Shown: positions 27,545-36,741, counted from the stretch's first letter. The stretch: DNA of 64,000 bases from Romboutsia lituseburensis DSM 797 (GCF_900103615.1 NZ_FNGW01000002.1:186001-250000); one strand, 5' to 3'. Notes: a model not told the origin generated them from the sequence alone. Program-made: numbers and translations.

Positions 27545-28647
27545 CTAAATATAATATAAAAAATCTAATAGATAAATTATACAAAGAAAACTTTCTAAAA
27601 TACGATGAGCTACTTTACTTATTTGAAAATATTGATAATGACTTAGATTATAAATTAAAAGAAAATAATATTAGCAACAGGAATTATCTATATAAATTAG
27701 CCTGTCATACTCGTGATAAATATTATGATAAAAAAATTTTTTTAAGAGGACTTATTGAAATTAGTAATTTTTGTAAAAATGATTGTTACTATTGCGGCAT
27801 AAGATGCTCCAATAAAAACATAGATAGATATAGACTTACTAAATCTGAAATCCTAGAGTGTTGTGACATTGGTTATAAAATAGGATATAAGACATTTGTT
27901 TTGCAAGGAGGAGAAGACTTATACTTTGATGATAAAAAAATGTGTGACATAATATCTTCGATAAAAAGTAAGTATCCAGATTGTGCCATAACCCTATCTT
28001 TAGGAGAAAAATCTTACGAAACATATAATAAATATTTTTTATGTGGTGCTGATAGGTATTTATTAAGACATGAAACGTCCAGTTCAGATCATTACAATAA
28101 GCTTCATCCATCTAACCTTAAATTATCAAATAGAAAAAAGTGTCTTAATGATTTAAAAAAAATAGGTTTTCAAATTGGAGCAGGATTTATGGTAGATTCT
28201 CCATTTCAAAGCAATCCAGACCTAATGAATGACCTTCTTTATTTAAAAAAATTAAATCCTCATATGGTTGGTATTGGTCCTTTTATTCCTCATAAAGATA
28301 CCATCTTTAAAAATTGCAAGCCTGGTAATCTTGAAAAAACATTATTATTATTAGCTTTAGCCAGATTGCTACTTCCGTCAGTTTTGCTCCCTGCAACTAC
28401 TGCTCTTGCTTCTATTGATTCTAATGGACGTAATTTGGGACTACTTGCTGGTTGTAATGTTATTATGCCAAACCTTTCTCCTTATGAGTTTAGAAGTAAA
28501 TATTCTCTTTACGATAATAAATTGTCTACCGGCTTAGAAGCATTTGAATATAATAAAAAATTAGAAGAAAATATTAGTAATCTTAATTTAAAAATAGAGT
28601 ATTCTCGTGGTGATAATATAAATTGGAGGCGTGTTAAATGTTTATAA
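27541..28647 (+). CDS. hydE: [FeFe]-hydrogenase maturation radical SAM enzyme HydE
   Basis: Radical SAM enzyme that processes the Fe(CO)2(CN)Cys synthon made by HydG on the way to the 2Fe subcluster. 368 residues, with the CKNDCYYCG form of the CX3CX2C cluster motif, the biotin synthase-like BATS region and LQGGEDLYFDD, RYLLRHETSS, GAGFMVDSPFQS, VGIGPFIPHKDT. Translationally coupled on both sides (4 bp with hydF, 10 bp with hydG). I do not see an extra C-terminal Cys triad, which is absent in many HydE. Confidence 0.95.
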   Translation: MTKYNIKNLIDKLYKENFLKYDELLYLFENIDNDLDYKLKENNISNRNYLYKLACHTRDKYYDKKIFLRGLIEISNFCKNDCYYCGIRCSNKNIDRYRLTKSEILECCDIGYKIGYKTFVLQGGEDLYFDDKKMCDIISSIKSKYPDCAITLSLGEKSYETYNKYFLCGADRYLLRHETSSSDHYNKLHPSNLKLSNRKKCLNDLKKIGFQIGAGFMVDSPFQSNPDLMNDLLYLKKLNPHMVGIGPFIPHKDTIFKNCKPGNLEKTLLLLALARLLLPSVLLPATTALASIDSNGRNLGLLAGCNVIMPNLSPYEFRSKYSLYDNKLSTGLEAFEYNKKLEENISNLNLKIEYSRGDNINWRRVKCL

Positions 28648-30014
28648 ATCATGAACTTATAAATGAATTACTGGAAAATGCTAAAAATTCTACAGAAAGT
28701 GATATAGATAAAGTTCTTTTTAAAGCTTCAAGTAGAGAAAATTTGACTTATAGTGATATAGCTACTCTACTTCAGATAAATGATGATATTCAATTAAAAA
28801 AACTATTTAAAATAGCTGGAGAAATAAAAAATAGTATTTACGGTAACCGAGTTGTTTTATTTGCACCTTTATATATATCTAACTATTGCGTAAATGATTG
28901 TGTTTATTGTGGCTACCAAAGATGTAATAAGTTTGAAAGAAGAAAGCTAACTCAAGATGAAATTAGAGAAGAAGTTAAAATTTTAGAAAAAATGGGACAT
29001 AAAAGACTTGCACTTGAGGCAGGAGAAGACCCTAACAACTGTCCTATTGAATATATATTAGAATCACTTGATACAATTTATTCTACTTATAACCAAAATG
29101 GTAATATAAGAAGAGTGAACGTTAATATAGCTGCTACAACAGTGAATAATTATAAAAAATTAAAAGAAAAAGGGATAGGTACATATATTTTATTCCAAGA
29201 AACTTATAATAAACCTACATTTATAAAAATGCATGGTAAATCTATAAAAAATGACTACGATTATCATCTAACAGCATTTGATAGAGCTATGGAAGCCGGT
29301 ATTGATGATGTAGGAGCTGGAGTACTATTTGGACTTTCTGATCCTAAATTTGAGGTATTAGCTCTTATGATGCACAATGATCATCTTGAAAATAAATTTG
29401 GAGTAGGTTTTCATACTATATCCTTCCCTAGATTAAAAAAAGCTGAAGGTATGGAACTAAATGATTTCCCTCATATAGTTGATGACGATACATTCAAAAA
29501 GATAGTTGCTATAACTCGATTAGCTGTACCTTTTACAGGTATAATTATGTCCACTCGAGAATCAGCATCTATGAGAAATGAACTATTAAAATACGGTGTT
29601 TCTCAAATTAGTGCGGGGTCTATAACAGGTGTTGGAGGATATAAAGAGTGTGAAGACGGCAAGAATGTAGATCAATTTACATTAGATGACCATAGAACAC
29701 CTATTCAAGTTCTTAAAGAGCTTATTAATGATGAATATATTCCTAGTTACTGTACAGCATGTTATAGAATGGGAAGAACTGGTGATAGATTTATGAGTTT
29801 AGCTAAAAGCGGTGAAATTCATAACGTTTGTACTCCTAATGCCCTTACTACATTGAAGGAATTTTTATTAGACTACGGAGATGATGAACTTCAAACTATG
29901 GGAGAAAAATTAATTCAAAAAGAACTTTCTAAAATTAAAAGGGATGATGTAAGGGAAATTGTATATAATAACATCAATTCATTAAATGAAGGTAAAAGAG
30001 ATTTATATTTATAG
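28638..30014 (+). CDS. hydG: [FeFe]-hydrogenase maturation radical SAM enzyme HydG
   Basis: Tyrosine lyase that produces CO and CN- bound to iron for the H-cluster. 458 residues. CVNDCVYCG radical SAM motif near residue 85; ThiH-like core (LALEAGEDPNNCP, LFQETYNKPTF, GVLFGLSDPKFE, GIIMSTRES); the C-terminal auxiliary [4Fe-4S] motif in YCTACYRMGRTGDRFMSLAKSGEIHNVC, with its CX2C and a late Cys. ATG after GGAGG inside the end of hydE. The structural hydrogenase gene is not in this window. Confidence 0.95.
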   Translation: MFINHELINELLENAKNSTESDIDKVLFKASSRENLTYSDIATLLQINDDIQLKKLFKIAGEIKNSIYGNRVVLFAPLYISNYCVNDCVYCGYQRCNKFERRKLTQDEIREEVKILEKMGHKRLALEAGEDPNNCPIEYILESLDTIYSTYNQNGNIRRVNVNIAATTVNNYKKLKEKGIGTYILFQETYNKPTFIKMHGKSIKNDYDYHLTAFDRAMEAGIDDVGAGVLFGLSDPKFEVLALMMHNDHLENKFGVGFHTISFPRLKKAEGMELNDFPHIVDDDTFKKIVAITRLAVPFTGIIMSTRESASMRNELLKYGVSQISAGSITGVGGYKECEDGKNVDQFTLDDHRTPIQVLKELINDEYIPSYCTACYRMGRTGDRFMSLAKSGEIHNVCTPNALTTLKEFLLDYGDDELQTMGEKLIQKELSKIKRDDVREIVYNNINSLNEGKRDLYL

Positions 30015-30245
30015 ATTTTTTTCATGTTAATTCTTCGTTAACTATGACTTTCAAAGAACATAATTTTTTAAATTTTCATATCTTATATAAAGATAATTGA
30101 TTTTTATAATATAAGTTTGTTATATATTGAAGAAATTTATTAGTATTTGTAAGATTATAACTTTTACCTTTTATTGTATATTAGTCCTAATGATAGTACT
30201 ATTATCTTATAAGGGAATGTTGTATATGTTAGGGGAGGATGAGAA

Positions 30246-30788
30246 TTGAAAACTACAGTTAGTAAAACTATTCCTTTCAAAAAAAGGGATGAAGATAAGA
30301 AAAATTCTAAATATAATTTTGACATTAACAAAAACAGTGGATCATCTAAAGTTATTCGTTACCCAAAATACAAAAAAAAGAAAGATAAGGGAGTTAAAAT
30401 AATAAAAAATAATAAGTTTTTTGTTATAGTCCTTGGGCTGATAATGTTTTTCTCTTTACTTTCCTTTATTGATAATAATTTACTGAAAGACAAGTATGGT
30501 CCTAATGGAAAACCTTTAAAATCTCATTCTAGAGCTTCTTCTAGTTTATTAGTTTCTGAAACTGAGTTTTCTCAGTTCTCAGATAAAACAGAATCATCAG
30601 TGAGGAGTGCCTTAAAATTAAGTGGTGAACATTCAGTAAAAACAAAAACAATGCATAAAAACGGAAATTACATTTATTCTCAAGGTGATGTATCACTAAA
30701 TAAGGATAATATTATCTATTTTGATGCTATATTTGAAAACAAGCAATTAAAGTCCTTACTTATAGATGGAAAAGAATATTTAAAATAA
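30246..30788 (+). CDS. Single-pass membrane protein of unknown function
   Basis: 180 residues from a TTG at 30246 preceded by GGGGAGG. A 55-residue, strongly basic cytoplasmic N-terminus (KYKKKKDKGVKIIKNNK) is followed by one helix (about 58-77, FFVIVLGLIMFFSLLSFID) and an outside domain with repeated SETEFSQFSDKTESSVRSALKLSG and beta-rich SQGDVSLNKDNIIYFDAIFENKQLKSLLIDGKEYL. No family recognised. The basic tail could bind nucleic acid or membrane phospholipid. Monocistronic. Confidence 0.75.
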   Translation: MKTTVSKTIPFKKRDEDKKNSKYNFDINKNSGSSKVIRYPKYKKKKDKGVKIIKNNKFFVIVLGLIMFFSLLSFIDNNLLKDKYGPNGKPLKSHSRASSSLLVSETEFSQFSDKTESSVRSALKLSGEHSVKTKTMHKNGNYIYSQGDVSLNKDNIIYFDAIFENKQLKSLLIDGKEYLK

Positions 30789-30794
30789 ATACAC

Positions 30795-30840
30795 TATAAA
30801 AGAGGTAGCTCTATTTTTATTAATAGAGCTACCTTTTTAT
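30795..30840. terminator. Bidirectional terminator
   Basis: Arms AAAAGAGGTAGCTCTA and complement around a 10-nt loop with T-runs on both strands; shared by the plus-strand membrane protein gene and the minus-strand moeA fusion gene. Confidence 0.85.
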
Positions 30841-30841
30841 T

Positions 30842-32743
30842 TTAATTATAACTTTTTTCATATTTTAAAACTTCACCACATTGACTCAAGTCATATCCAC
30901 CAAGACTATTTATTTTTTGCTTAAATGGATTAGAATTTATTACATCTAACATTTTTTTTATAGAATCATCTTGTAAATTTTTAGTTTTTACAAGTATACC
31001 ATATTCATGTTCACATATAGGTATAAAATCTAAGCCAAAAGCTTTTGATACTGAGTATATTCCTATAGCACAATCTGCATCATCATTTTGTATCGTTTTA
31101 GCAACTGACATATTAGTAGACTCTTCTCTCTTATATCCGTTTATACTGCTTTTTTTAATATTTTTACTATCTATAAAATTATCAAGTAATATTCTTGATG
31201 CTGATCCTTTTTGTCTGTTTACTATCCTATACTTTACTAACTCATCTAGGCTTTCAATTTTTAGTGGATTCCCTTTTTTAACAATTATCCCCTGAGTTCT
31301 TTTAGCTAACTTTATTATAGATATATCTTCGTCTATAAAATATTTGCTATAATCCTCATCCTCTAATTTAAACAAATGTGCTGGAGATATATTACATTCA
31401 TCATTTTTGAGAGCTAATATACCTTGTTCACTTCCTACATATATTGAGTTTAGCTTGAACTGTCCCAAAGAATTTTTAGTTAATTCTGAGCTTATCAAGT
31501 CTACAATTAAATCATGGCTACCTATAGCAAGTATTGTTTTATTAATTTCATCTATATCTTTTAATAATTCTACTTTTACGCTACTTCCTTGTGCTATTCC
31601 TTCTATATTTTGAGATACTCTTATTACACCATCTGCATTAACTAGGCTAGTTATTGTTCCAGCTCCTTGTTTTATAGGCATGGCTATATACTCACCATTT
31701 ACTTTACCTAACTTTACTCTTATAAACTCCTCATATTTTAAAGAGCTCATTATTCGTTTTCCAAGTTTTGCTGCTATATACTTATTATTAGAACACTTCT
31801 TGTATGTAAGTTTATTTATTGTAGGTCTTACTATATTTTCCATTACCACCCATGCGGATACAGGATACCCTGGTATTCCTATTATAGGTTTATTTCTTGC
31901 ATATCCTAATATAGCAGGCTTTCCTGGTTTTATAGCTAGTCCATGTATCAACACTTTTCCTATTTCTGCTATTATATCATGGGTATAATCTTCTCTTCCT
32001 TGAGAAGATCCTGCACTTATTAACACCATATCACATTCATCTAGAGCATTTAGAACACTTTTTTTTATCTGATTATAATTATCCTTAACTATAGGATATA
32101 TTACAGGTATAGCTCCATATCCTACTATTAGACCTTCAAATAGCTTTGAGTTAGATTCTATTATATCTCCTACTTTAGGTGTTTCTTCTTTAGTTATAAG
32201 TTCTGTTCCTGTAGGTATTATGCCTACTTTAAAACCTTTAAATACTTTTACATTTTGTACTCTTGCACTAATCATAGCTCCTATATCTTGAGGTCTTATT
32301 TTATGAAAGCTAGGAATTATCATTTCTTGCTCTACTATGTCTTCTCCTATACATCTAATATGCTGCCACGGTATAGCAGGCTTATATATTTTTGCAGTTT
32401 TATTTTCTTTTGATAATACATCTTCAATCATTATTACTGCATCAAAATCCTTAGGTATTGGATCTCCAGTATCAACTTCTATATAATCAATATTTTCCTT
32501 TAAAGTAATTATATTTTGTTCATTTGCCATGAAAGTAGACTTTGCTTTAACTGCAATTCCATCCATTGCAGAGCAATTATAAAAAGGTGATGATAAGTTT
32601 GAATAAACAGGTTCACAAGTTACCTTGTTTAAACAATCATTAACATCTATAAATTCACCTTCTAGTTTTTTTAAATCTTTAATTTCATTTAAATACTGAT
32701 CTAATCCATCTTCAAGAGGTATATTCATTAAATATTTTCCCAT
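30842..32743 (-). CDS. MoeA fused to a periplasmic-binding-like domain
   Basis: 633 residues. Residues ~1-400 are MoeA, which inserts molybdate or tungstate into adenylylated molybdopterin: SPFYNCSAMDGIAVKA, VDTGDPIPKDFDAVIMIED, RPQDIGAMISA, GIIPTGTELI, VLISAGSSQGREDYT, GLAIKPGKPAILG, PGYPVSA. Residues ~410-633 are a PBP_like_2 domain (AIGSHDLIVDLISSELT, YVGSEQGILALKNDECNISPAHLF, YRIVNRQKGSASRILLDNFI), related to oxyanion-binding proteins but with no signal peptide, so it works in the cytoplasm, perhaps as a metal-oxyanion sensor. ATG at 32743, third gene of the AOR-like/moeA/moeA-PBP cluster. Confidence 0.88.
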   Translation of the reverse strand: MGKYLMNIPLEDGLDQYLNEIKDLKKLEGEFIDVNDCLNKVTCEPVYSNLSSPFYNCSAMDGIAVKAKSTFMANEQNIITLKENIDYIEVDTGDPIPKDFDAVIMIEDVLSKENKTAKIYKPAIPWQHIRCIGEDIVEQEMIIPSFHKIRPQDIGAMISARVQNVKVFKGFKVGIIPTGTELITKEETPKVGDIIESNSKLFEGLIVGYGAIPVIYPIVKDNYNQIKKSVLNALDECDMVLISAGSSQGREDYTHDIIAEIGKVLIHGLAIKPGKPAILGYARNKPIIGIPGYPVSAWVVMENIVRPTINKLTYKKCSNNKYIAAKLGKRIMSSLKYEEFIRVKLGKVNGEYIAMPIKQGAGTITSLVNADGVIRVSQNIEGIAQGSSVKVELLKDIDEINKTILAIGSHDLIVDLISSELTKNSLGQFKLNSIYVGSEQGILALKNDECNISPAHLFKLEDEDYSKYFIDEDISIIKLAKRTQGIIVKKGNPLKIESLDELVKYRIVNRQKGSASRILLDNFIDSKNIKKSSINGYKREESTNMSVAKTIQNDDADCAIGIYSVSKAFGLDFIPICEHEYGILVKTKNLQDDSIKKMLDVINSNPFKQKINSLGGYDLSQCGEVLKYEKSYN

Positions 32744-32771
32744 ACAAAAATCTCCCTATTAAATAGTAATT

Positions 32772-32802
32772 AGTTGTATGTTTTTATTTAAAACATACAA
32801 CT
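32772..32802. other. Hairpin between the two moeA genes
   Basis: 12-bp perfect stem AGTTGTATGTTT / complement, 7-nt loop, in the 79-bp gap between the two moeA genes. The T-run follows on the plus strand, not on the transcribed strand, so it is more likely an mRNA-processing or stability element than a terminator for this operon. Confidence 0.45.
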
Positions 32803-32822
32803 TTTTTATAATGTATTAATTT

Positions 32823-34043
32823 TTAAAATAAATAAACTTTAACTAAATCACCTTTATTTACACCCTCTAATTCTCTATTTATCCTTATATATCCATCACA
32901 TTTAGCAAACTGTTTAATCGTGCTTGATTTTGAAAATATCGGCATACATATAACCTTATTATTTTCATTTTTTATATTTACAGCTAAAACTTCTTCTCTA
33001 CCCTTTGATTTATGATAATTATACTCAAACTCACAAATTATATATTTATCTTCTTTACACTCAAACAATGAATTTATATAAGGCTTAATCAATGATTCAA
33101 CTACAAAAGCACATGATAAAGGATGACCTGGAAGGCCTACCACTAATTTGTTTTCTACACTTGATATAATAGTTGGTTTCCCAGGCTTTAAAGCTATTCC
33201 TTCAACAAATACCTTGCTATTTTTAAAACTTTCTATAGCCTTTAATGTTTCATCTTTTTTTCCTACAGAACTCCCACCTGATATAAGTACAATATCACAT
33301 TCATTTATAGCTTGTTTCATTAAATTAATAATATCTTCTAAATTATCTTTTACTGGTGGATAAATTTTAGGATTTAAGTTCATCTTTTTAAATTGGCCAT
33401 ATAAAATATATGCGTTTATATCTTTAATCTTCGCATCATTTATCTCTTCATTTATGTTAAGAATTTCATCCCCTGTCGATATAATTCCAACTACTAAGTC
33501 TTTATATACTAAAACGTCTTTTATATTGGCTCCCGCTAATACGCCTAAGTCTCTTTCATTTATTAAATGACCTTTTTTATAAAGGATTTCATCTTCTTTT
33601 ATATCTTCTCCTACTTCAACAATATTTTCATTAAATAAAGTATTTTTTTGTACATATACTTCTTTATCATTTAATTTATCACAATACTCCATCATAATAA
33701 CACCATGAGCATTTAATGGTATCATTGCTCCAGTAGGAACATATACACATTCATCTTCATCTAAATCAAATTTACAGACTTGACCCATTTGACTTTCTCC
33801 TAGTAGTTTTAACTTTGTAGGATTTGATGTGCTTGCTGATATAACATCTTCAAAACGAACTGCATATCCATCTACCGTTGATTTTCTAAAATGTGGCACA
33901 TTAATATCTGAAACTATATCCTTTGCTAAATATCTATTAAAACTGTCTACTAAGTTAACACTCTCGACTTTTAAATCCTGAATAAATGTACTTTTTATTA
34001 TACTTAAAGCATCTTCAACATTTACTACATCAAAAAGTTTCAT
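32823..34043 (-). CDS. moeA: Molybdopterin molybdenumtransferase MoeA
   Basis: 406 residues, ATG at 34043 after AGGAGG. All MoeA regions are present: PHFRKSTVDGYAVR, CVYVPTGAMIPLNAHGVIMMEYCD, RDLGVLAGANI, GIISTGDEIL, VLISGGSSVGKKDET, GIALKPGKPTII, GLPGHPLSCAFV, and a C-terminal beta-barrel domain IV. Catalyses metal insertion into Moco/Wco. A second, fused MoeA lies downstream; paired MoeA proteins in anaerobes are often read as one for Mo and one for W. The gene lies 19 bp after the AOR-like gene. Confidence 0.92.
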   Translation of the reverse strand: MKLFDVVNVEDALSIIKSTFIQDLKVESVNLVDSFNRYLAKDIVSDINVPHFRKSTVDGYAVRFEDVISASTSNPTKLKLLGESQMGQVCKFDLDEDECVYVPTGAMIPLNAHGVIMMEYCDKLNDKEVYVQKNTLFNENIVEVGEDIKEDEILYKKGHLINERDLGVLAGANIKDVLVYKDLVVGIISTGDEILNINEEINDAKIKDINAYILYGQFKKMNLNPKIYPPVKDNLEDIINLMKQAINECDIVLISGGSSVGKKDETLKAIESFKNSKVFVEGIALKPGKPTIISSVENKLVVGLPGHPLSCAFVVESLIKPYINSLFECKEDKYIICEFEYNYHKSKGREEVLAVNIKNENNKVICMPIFSKSSTIKQFAKCDGYIRINRELEGVNKGDLVKVYLF

Positions 34044-34062
34044 AAATTTCCTCCTAATTAAG

Positions 34063-35079
34063 TTAAATTGCCATACTCAATCCTAAAATACACTTTATTA
34101 AGCATTTTTTTTCTTTTTCTGTAAGTATATTTTTCTGTAACAATAACTTGCAAAAACCTAATTTTTCATCACTATCTTTTATTTTCCTTTTTCTTATTTT
34201 GCTATTTTCATTTACGAATAACGGTCTATAATATTCATAATTTTTTATTATATTTTCTACAAAATAATTTAAATCAATAATTTCTGTGTCAAATGTTTTT
34301 TTATAAGTATTTATTCCTTGAGCTAGTGTTAGACTATCCATACCATAGTAATTTGATAGTTCATTTATTTTATTAGATTCTTCTATACTAAAACCTTGTT
34401 CATGTATTGTGTTTACAGCACTACTTTTGCAATTTAAACAACATCCATAACAAGAATTATTCTCATCATACCAATTTACATTACTTCTATTTATTATTCT
34501 TTGCCCTATTATTTGATTATATCTTTTAAATTTTTCTTCATCATATGGGACTAGATTTTCTTGATTTTTTAATACTATAGCTTTTATTTTTTTTGTTGCC
34601 ATAAGTTTTCCTAATCCATTTTTACCACATGATTTATTATTCCTAAACATTATTTTTGCAAAATCTACCTTATTAATCCCCGCCATTCCCACTGTAGCTA
34701 TTTCTATCTTTTCTTCTTCTAATTCCTTTTTTAATAACTCCCTGACAACATTATAACTTTCATTGTATATGTGTTTTGCATCTTTAATGCTTATATTATC
34801 TTTATCTATATATACATATACAGGTTCTTGACTTTCCCCTTCCATTACTAAATAATCATATCCATTGCATTTCATAAAATGTGCAAAATGACTTCCACTT
34901 TGCGATAAAGAATTTTTATCATAAACACTTAATCGATTTAACCCTACAACTCCGTATCCAGCTAGAGGTGGTGCTTCAAATACCAAATTGTCACCGTTTA
35001 AATTGATTTTATATTCGTCATACTGATGCGTTACTTTTATTCTCTTATTATTTAAGTTTATATATAGTATTTTTTTCAT
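34063..35079 (-). CDS. Shortened aldehyde:ferredoxin oxidoreductase (AOR)-like protein
   Basis: 338 residues against ~600 for AOR. The N-terminal part matches the AOR tungstopterin domain (FEAPPLAGYGVVGLNRLSVYDKNSLSQSGSHFAHFMKCNGYDYLVMEGESQEPVYVYID; GMAGINKVDFAKIMFRNNKSCGKNGLGKLMATKKIKAIVLKN) but lacks the initial GGRGLG-type pterin loop. The cluster motif is kept as C-x2-C-x3-C (CYGCCLNC), and a possible fourth ligand is in LGFCKLL near residue 310. Most of AOR domains 2 and 3 is missing. ATG at 35079 after AAGGGGGGAAGG; no frameshift or internal stop, so it is a compact protein, not debris. It leads an operon with two moeA genes. It may bind cofactor or act as an assembly/sensor protein; inference. 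Confidence 0.75.
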   Translation of the reverse strand: MKKILYINLNNKRIKVTHQYDEYKINLNGDNLVFEAPPLAGYGVVGLNRLSVYDKNSLSQSGSHFAHFMKCNGYDYLVMEGESQEPVYVYIDKDNISIKDAKHIYNESYNVVRELLKKELEEEKIEIATVGMAGINKVDFAKIMFRNNKSCGKNGLGKLMATKKIKAIVLKNQENLVPYDEEKFKRYNQIIGQRIINRSNVNWYDENNSCYGCCLNCKSSAVNTIHEQGFSIEESNKINELSNYYGMDSLTLAQGINTYKKTFDTEIIDLNYFVENIIKNYEYYRPLFVNENSKIRKRKIKDSDEKLGFCKLLLQKNILTEKEKKCLIKCILGLSMAI

Positions 35080-35137
35080 CAGCCTTCCCCCCTTATAGTA
35101 TATTATAGCACTAAATTTATAAATATTTTGTATTTTT

Positions 35138-35186
35138 TTGGAATATAGCGTAAGCTATCTCTCCTTAATGAAATCGTTTATTCCAA
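35138..35186. other. Structured segment upstream of the AOR-like/moeA operon
   Basis: TTGGAATA pairs with TATTCCAA 41 bp away (ends 35138 and 35186), enclosing a 5-bp hairpin ATAGC-GTAA-GCTAT and a conserved-looking AAGGAGAG on the minus strand. It lies ~60 bp before the AOR-like start. It does not match the Moco riboswitch as I know it. Candidate leader RNA. Confidence 0.3.
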
Positions 35187-35297
35187 CATTTTTGTCGCCA
35201 CAAAACATATTTTAAACCTTATATATATTTTATTTTTTTTATGTTATCTTTTAATTATCTAAACATAACAATTTGTCATATTATTCTATACTATTAT

Positions 35298-35337
35298 AAA
35301 AAGAAAAAGGACTGATATATCAGTCCTTTTTCTTTTT
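35298..35337 (-). terminator. Terminator of the creatininase-family gene
   Basis: Perfect 20-bp palindromic arms (AAAAAGAAAAAGGACTGATA and complement) with no spare loop bases; its right edge overlaps the creatininase stop by 2 bp. T-runs on both strands. Confidence 0.85.
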
Positions 35338-36085
35338 ATAATAATTCTTTTTTAACTATTTTAATCATTTGTTCTAGAGCTTCGGTAACTATTAAGTCCC
35401 CTTTTTCTTTTGTACTTGTTCTTCCTATTGATAATAGCCCTGATTTAGGAACTAAATCTTTAGGTATTGGATATATTTGATATTTAGGTACTTCTTCTAT
35501 TTTTTCATCTATTAACCTATCCATATGTACTAACTCTGGTCTAAACTTTAATATTAGTGATGTTTCTGTAATAGCAGCATGTTCTAATGCCCATCCTGGA
35601 AAAGGTACTTCGTCAAATATTTTATCTATAGTCTCTTGACTTATTAAATCCCACCAGCTCATCATTATTATTTTAGTACCTTCTGGCATACATTTACTTA
35701 CTAAGTCTATAGCTTCTAGTAAAAAAGCTTGATTTTCAAAATGAGAGTTAACTATTACTATTTTTTTTATACCATCTCTTATAAGTTCTTCTATTATATC
35801 TTTTACTAGATTTATTAGTGTTAATCCATTTAAATCAATTGTTCCAGGAAATAATGGACCTCCTCCAGATGCTGGCTGTGATTTGTATCCATAATTAATA
35901 GAAGGCATTACTATTCCATTAATATGCTCTCCTAAAAGTTCTGCAAATCCTTCTGATATTATAGTATCAGTAGATAATGGTAAATGAGGTCCATGCTGTT
36001 CTACTGAACCAATCGGTAATATTACTACATCTTCATCTTTTCTTTGATTAAACTCATACCATGTCATATTTGCCATTAAAGTCAT
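35336..36085 (-). CDS. Creatininase family amidohydrolase
   Basis: 249 residues, ATG at 36085 with AGGAGT. Family signatures: NMTWYEFNQRK, VVILPIGSVEQHGPHLPLSTDT (metal Glu, His and Asp), INYGYKSQPASGGGPLFPGTIDL, KIVIVNSHFENQAFL, and the metal-binding Glu in WALEHAAITETSLIL. The family covers creatinine amidohydrolase, MftE-type peptidases and formamide hydrolases of riboflavin/F420 pathways; genes of those pathways are not here, so the substrate is open. Divergent from an NsrR-like regulator, which might control it. Confidence 0.85.
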   Translation of the reverse strand: MTLMANMTWYEFNQRKDEDVVILPIGSVEQHGPHLPLSTDTIISEGFAELLGEHINGIVMPSINYGYKSQPASGGGPLFPGTIDLNGLTLINLVKDIIEELIRDGIKKIVIVNSHFENQAFLLEAIDLVSKCMPEGTKIIMMSWWDLISQETIDKIFDEVPFPGWALEHAAITETSLILKFRPELVHMDRLIDEKIEEVPKYQIYPIPKDLVPKSGLLSIGRTSTKEKGDLIVTEALEQMIKIVKKELL

Positions 36086-36260
36086 CTTAACTCCTCCTAA
36101 AAAATATATCTATATTATCAATACATTAATTATATCATAATTTATATATTACATAATATTTGTTAATAGCTCTTATTGAATATATTTTTATAACAAGTTA
36201 ATAGTTAATATATAGTTATTTAAGTTATAATATAAATATTATATATTTGTGGAGGTTTTT

Positions 36261-36668
36261 ATGACATTATCAAAATTTAGTGATTATGCATTTAGAATTT
36301 TAATACTTCTTGGAAATAATCCTGATAATACATTTACAGTAGACTCTATTTCACAAACTTTAAACTTATCTAATCATCATATAAAAAAAATAGTTTATAA
36401 ATTAGCTACAGAAGGTTATATAGAGTCTACAAAAGGTCGCAATGGTGGTATTCGCCTCGGCAAAAATCCTTGTGATATAAATCTTGGTGAATTACTTAAA
36501 ATTACAGAAGATAATTTAAATGTAGTTGAATGTTTCTCCAAAGATAATAATACTTGTAATATAAGTTCTTCATGTAAGCTTAAAGGGGTAATCGGTTATG
36601 CTCTTAATTCTTTTATGAAGGTATTTGACGATTATACTTTAGCTGATGTTTTAGATAAAAAAAAATAG
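36261..36668 (+). CDS. Rrf2 family transcriptional regulator, NsrR-like
   Basis: About 135 residues. The frame opens at a GTG (36249), but the ATG at 36261 follows GGAGG. Winged helix-turn-helix: SKFSDYAFRILILLGNN, VDSISQTLNLSNHHIKKIVYKLATEGYIESTKGRNGGIRLG. Three Cys in CFSKDNNTCNISSSCKLK (C-x8-C-x5-C) match the NsrR iron-sulfur ligand pattern, so it should sense nitric oxide or iron-sulfur status. Targets are not evident; the divergent creatininase gene is the nearest candidate. Confidence 0.85.
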   Translation: MTLSKFSDYAFRILILLGNNPDNTFTVDSISQTLNLSNHHIKKIVYKLATEGYIESTKGRNGGIRLGKNPCDINLGELLKITEDNLNVVECFSKDNNTCNISSSCKLKGVIGYALNSFMKVFDDYTLADVLDKKK

Positions 36669-36690
36669 ATTTATAGACATAGTATTATAA

Positions 36691-36741
36691 TAAAAACATG
36701 GTTATCTTAATTCACAGATGATTAATTTACCCATGTTTTTA
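36691..36741 (+). terminator. Long-loop hairpin after the Rrf2 gene
   Basis: TAAAAACATGG (36691-36701) pairs with CCATGTTTTTA (36731-36741), T-run included, but the loop is ~29 nt. Probable terminator of moderate strength. Confidence 0.5.
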
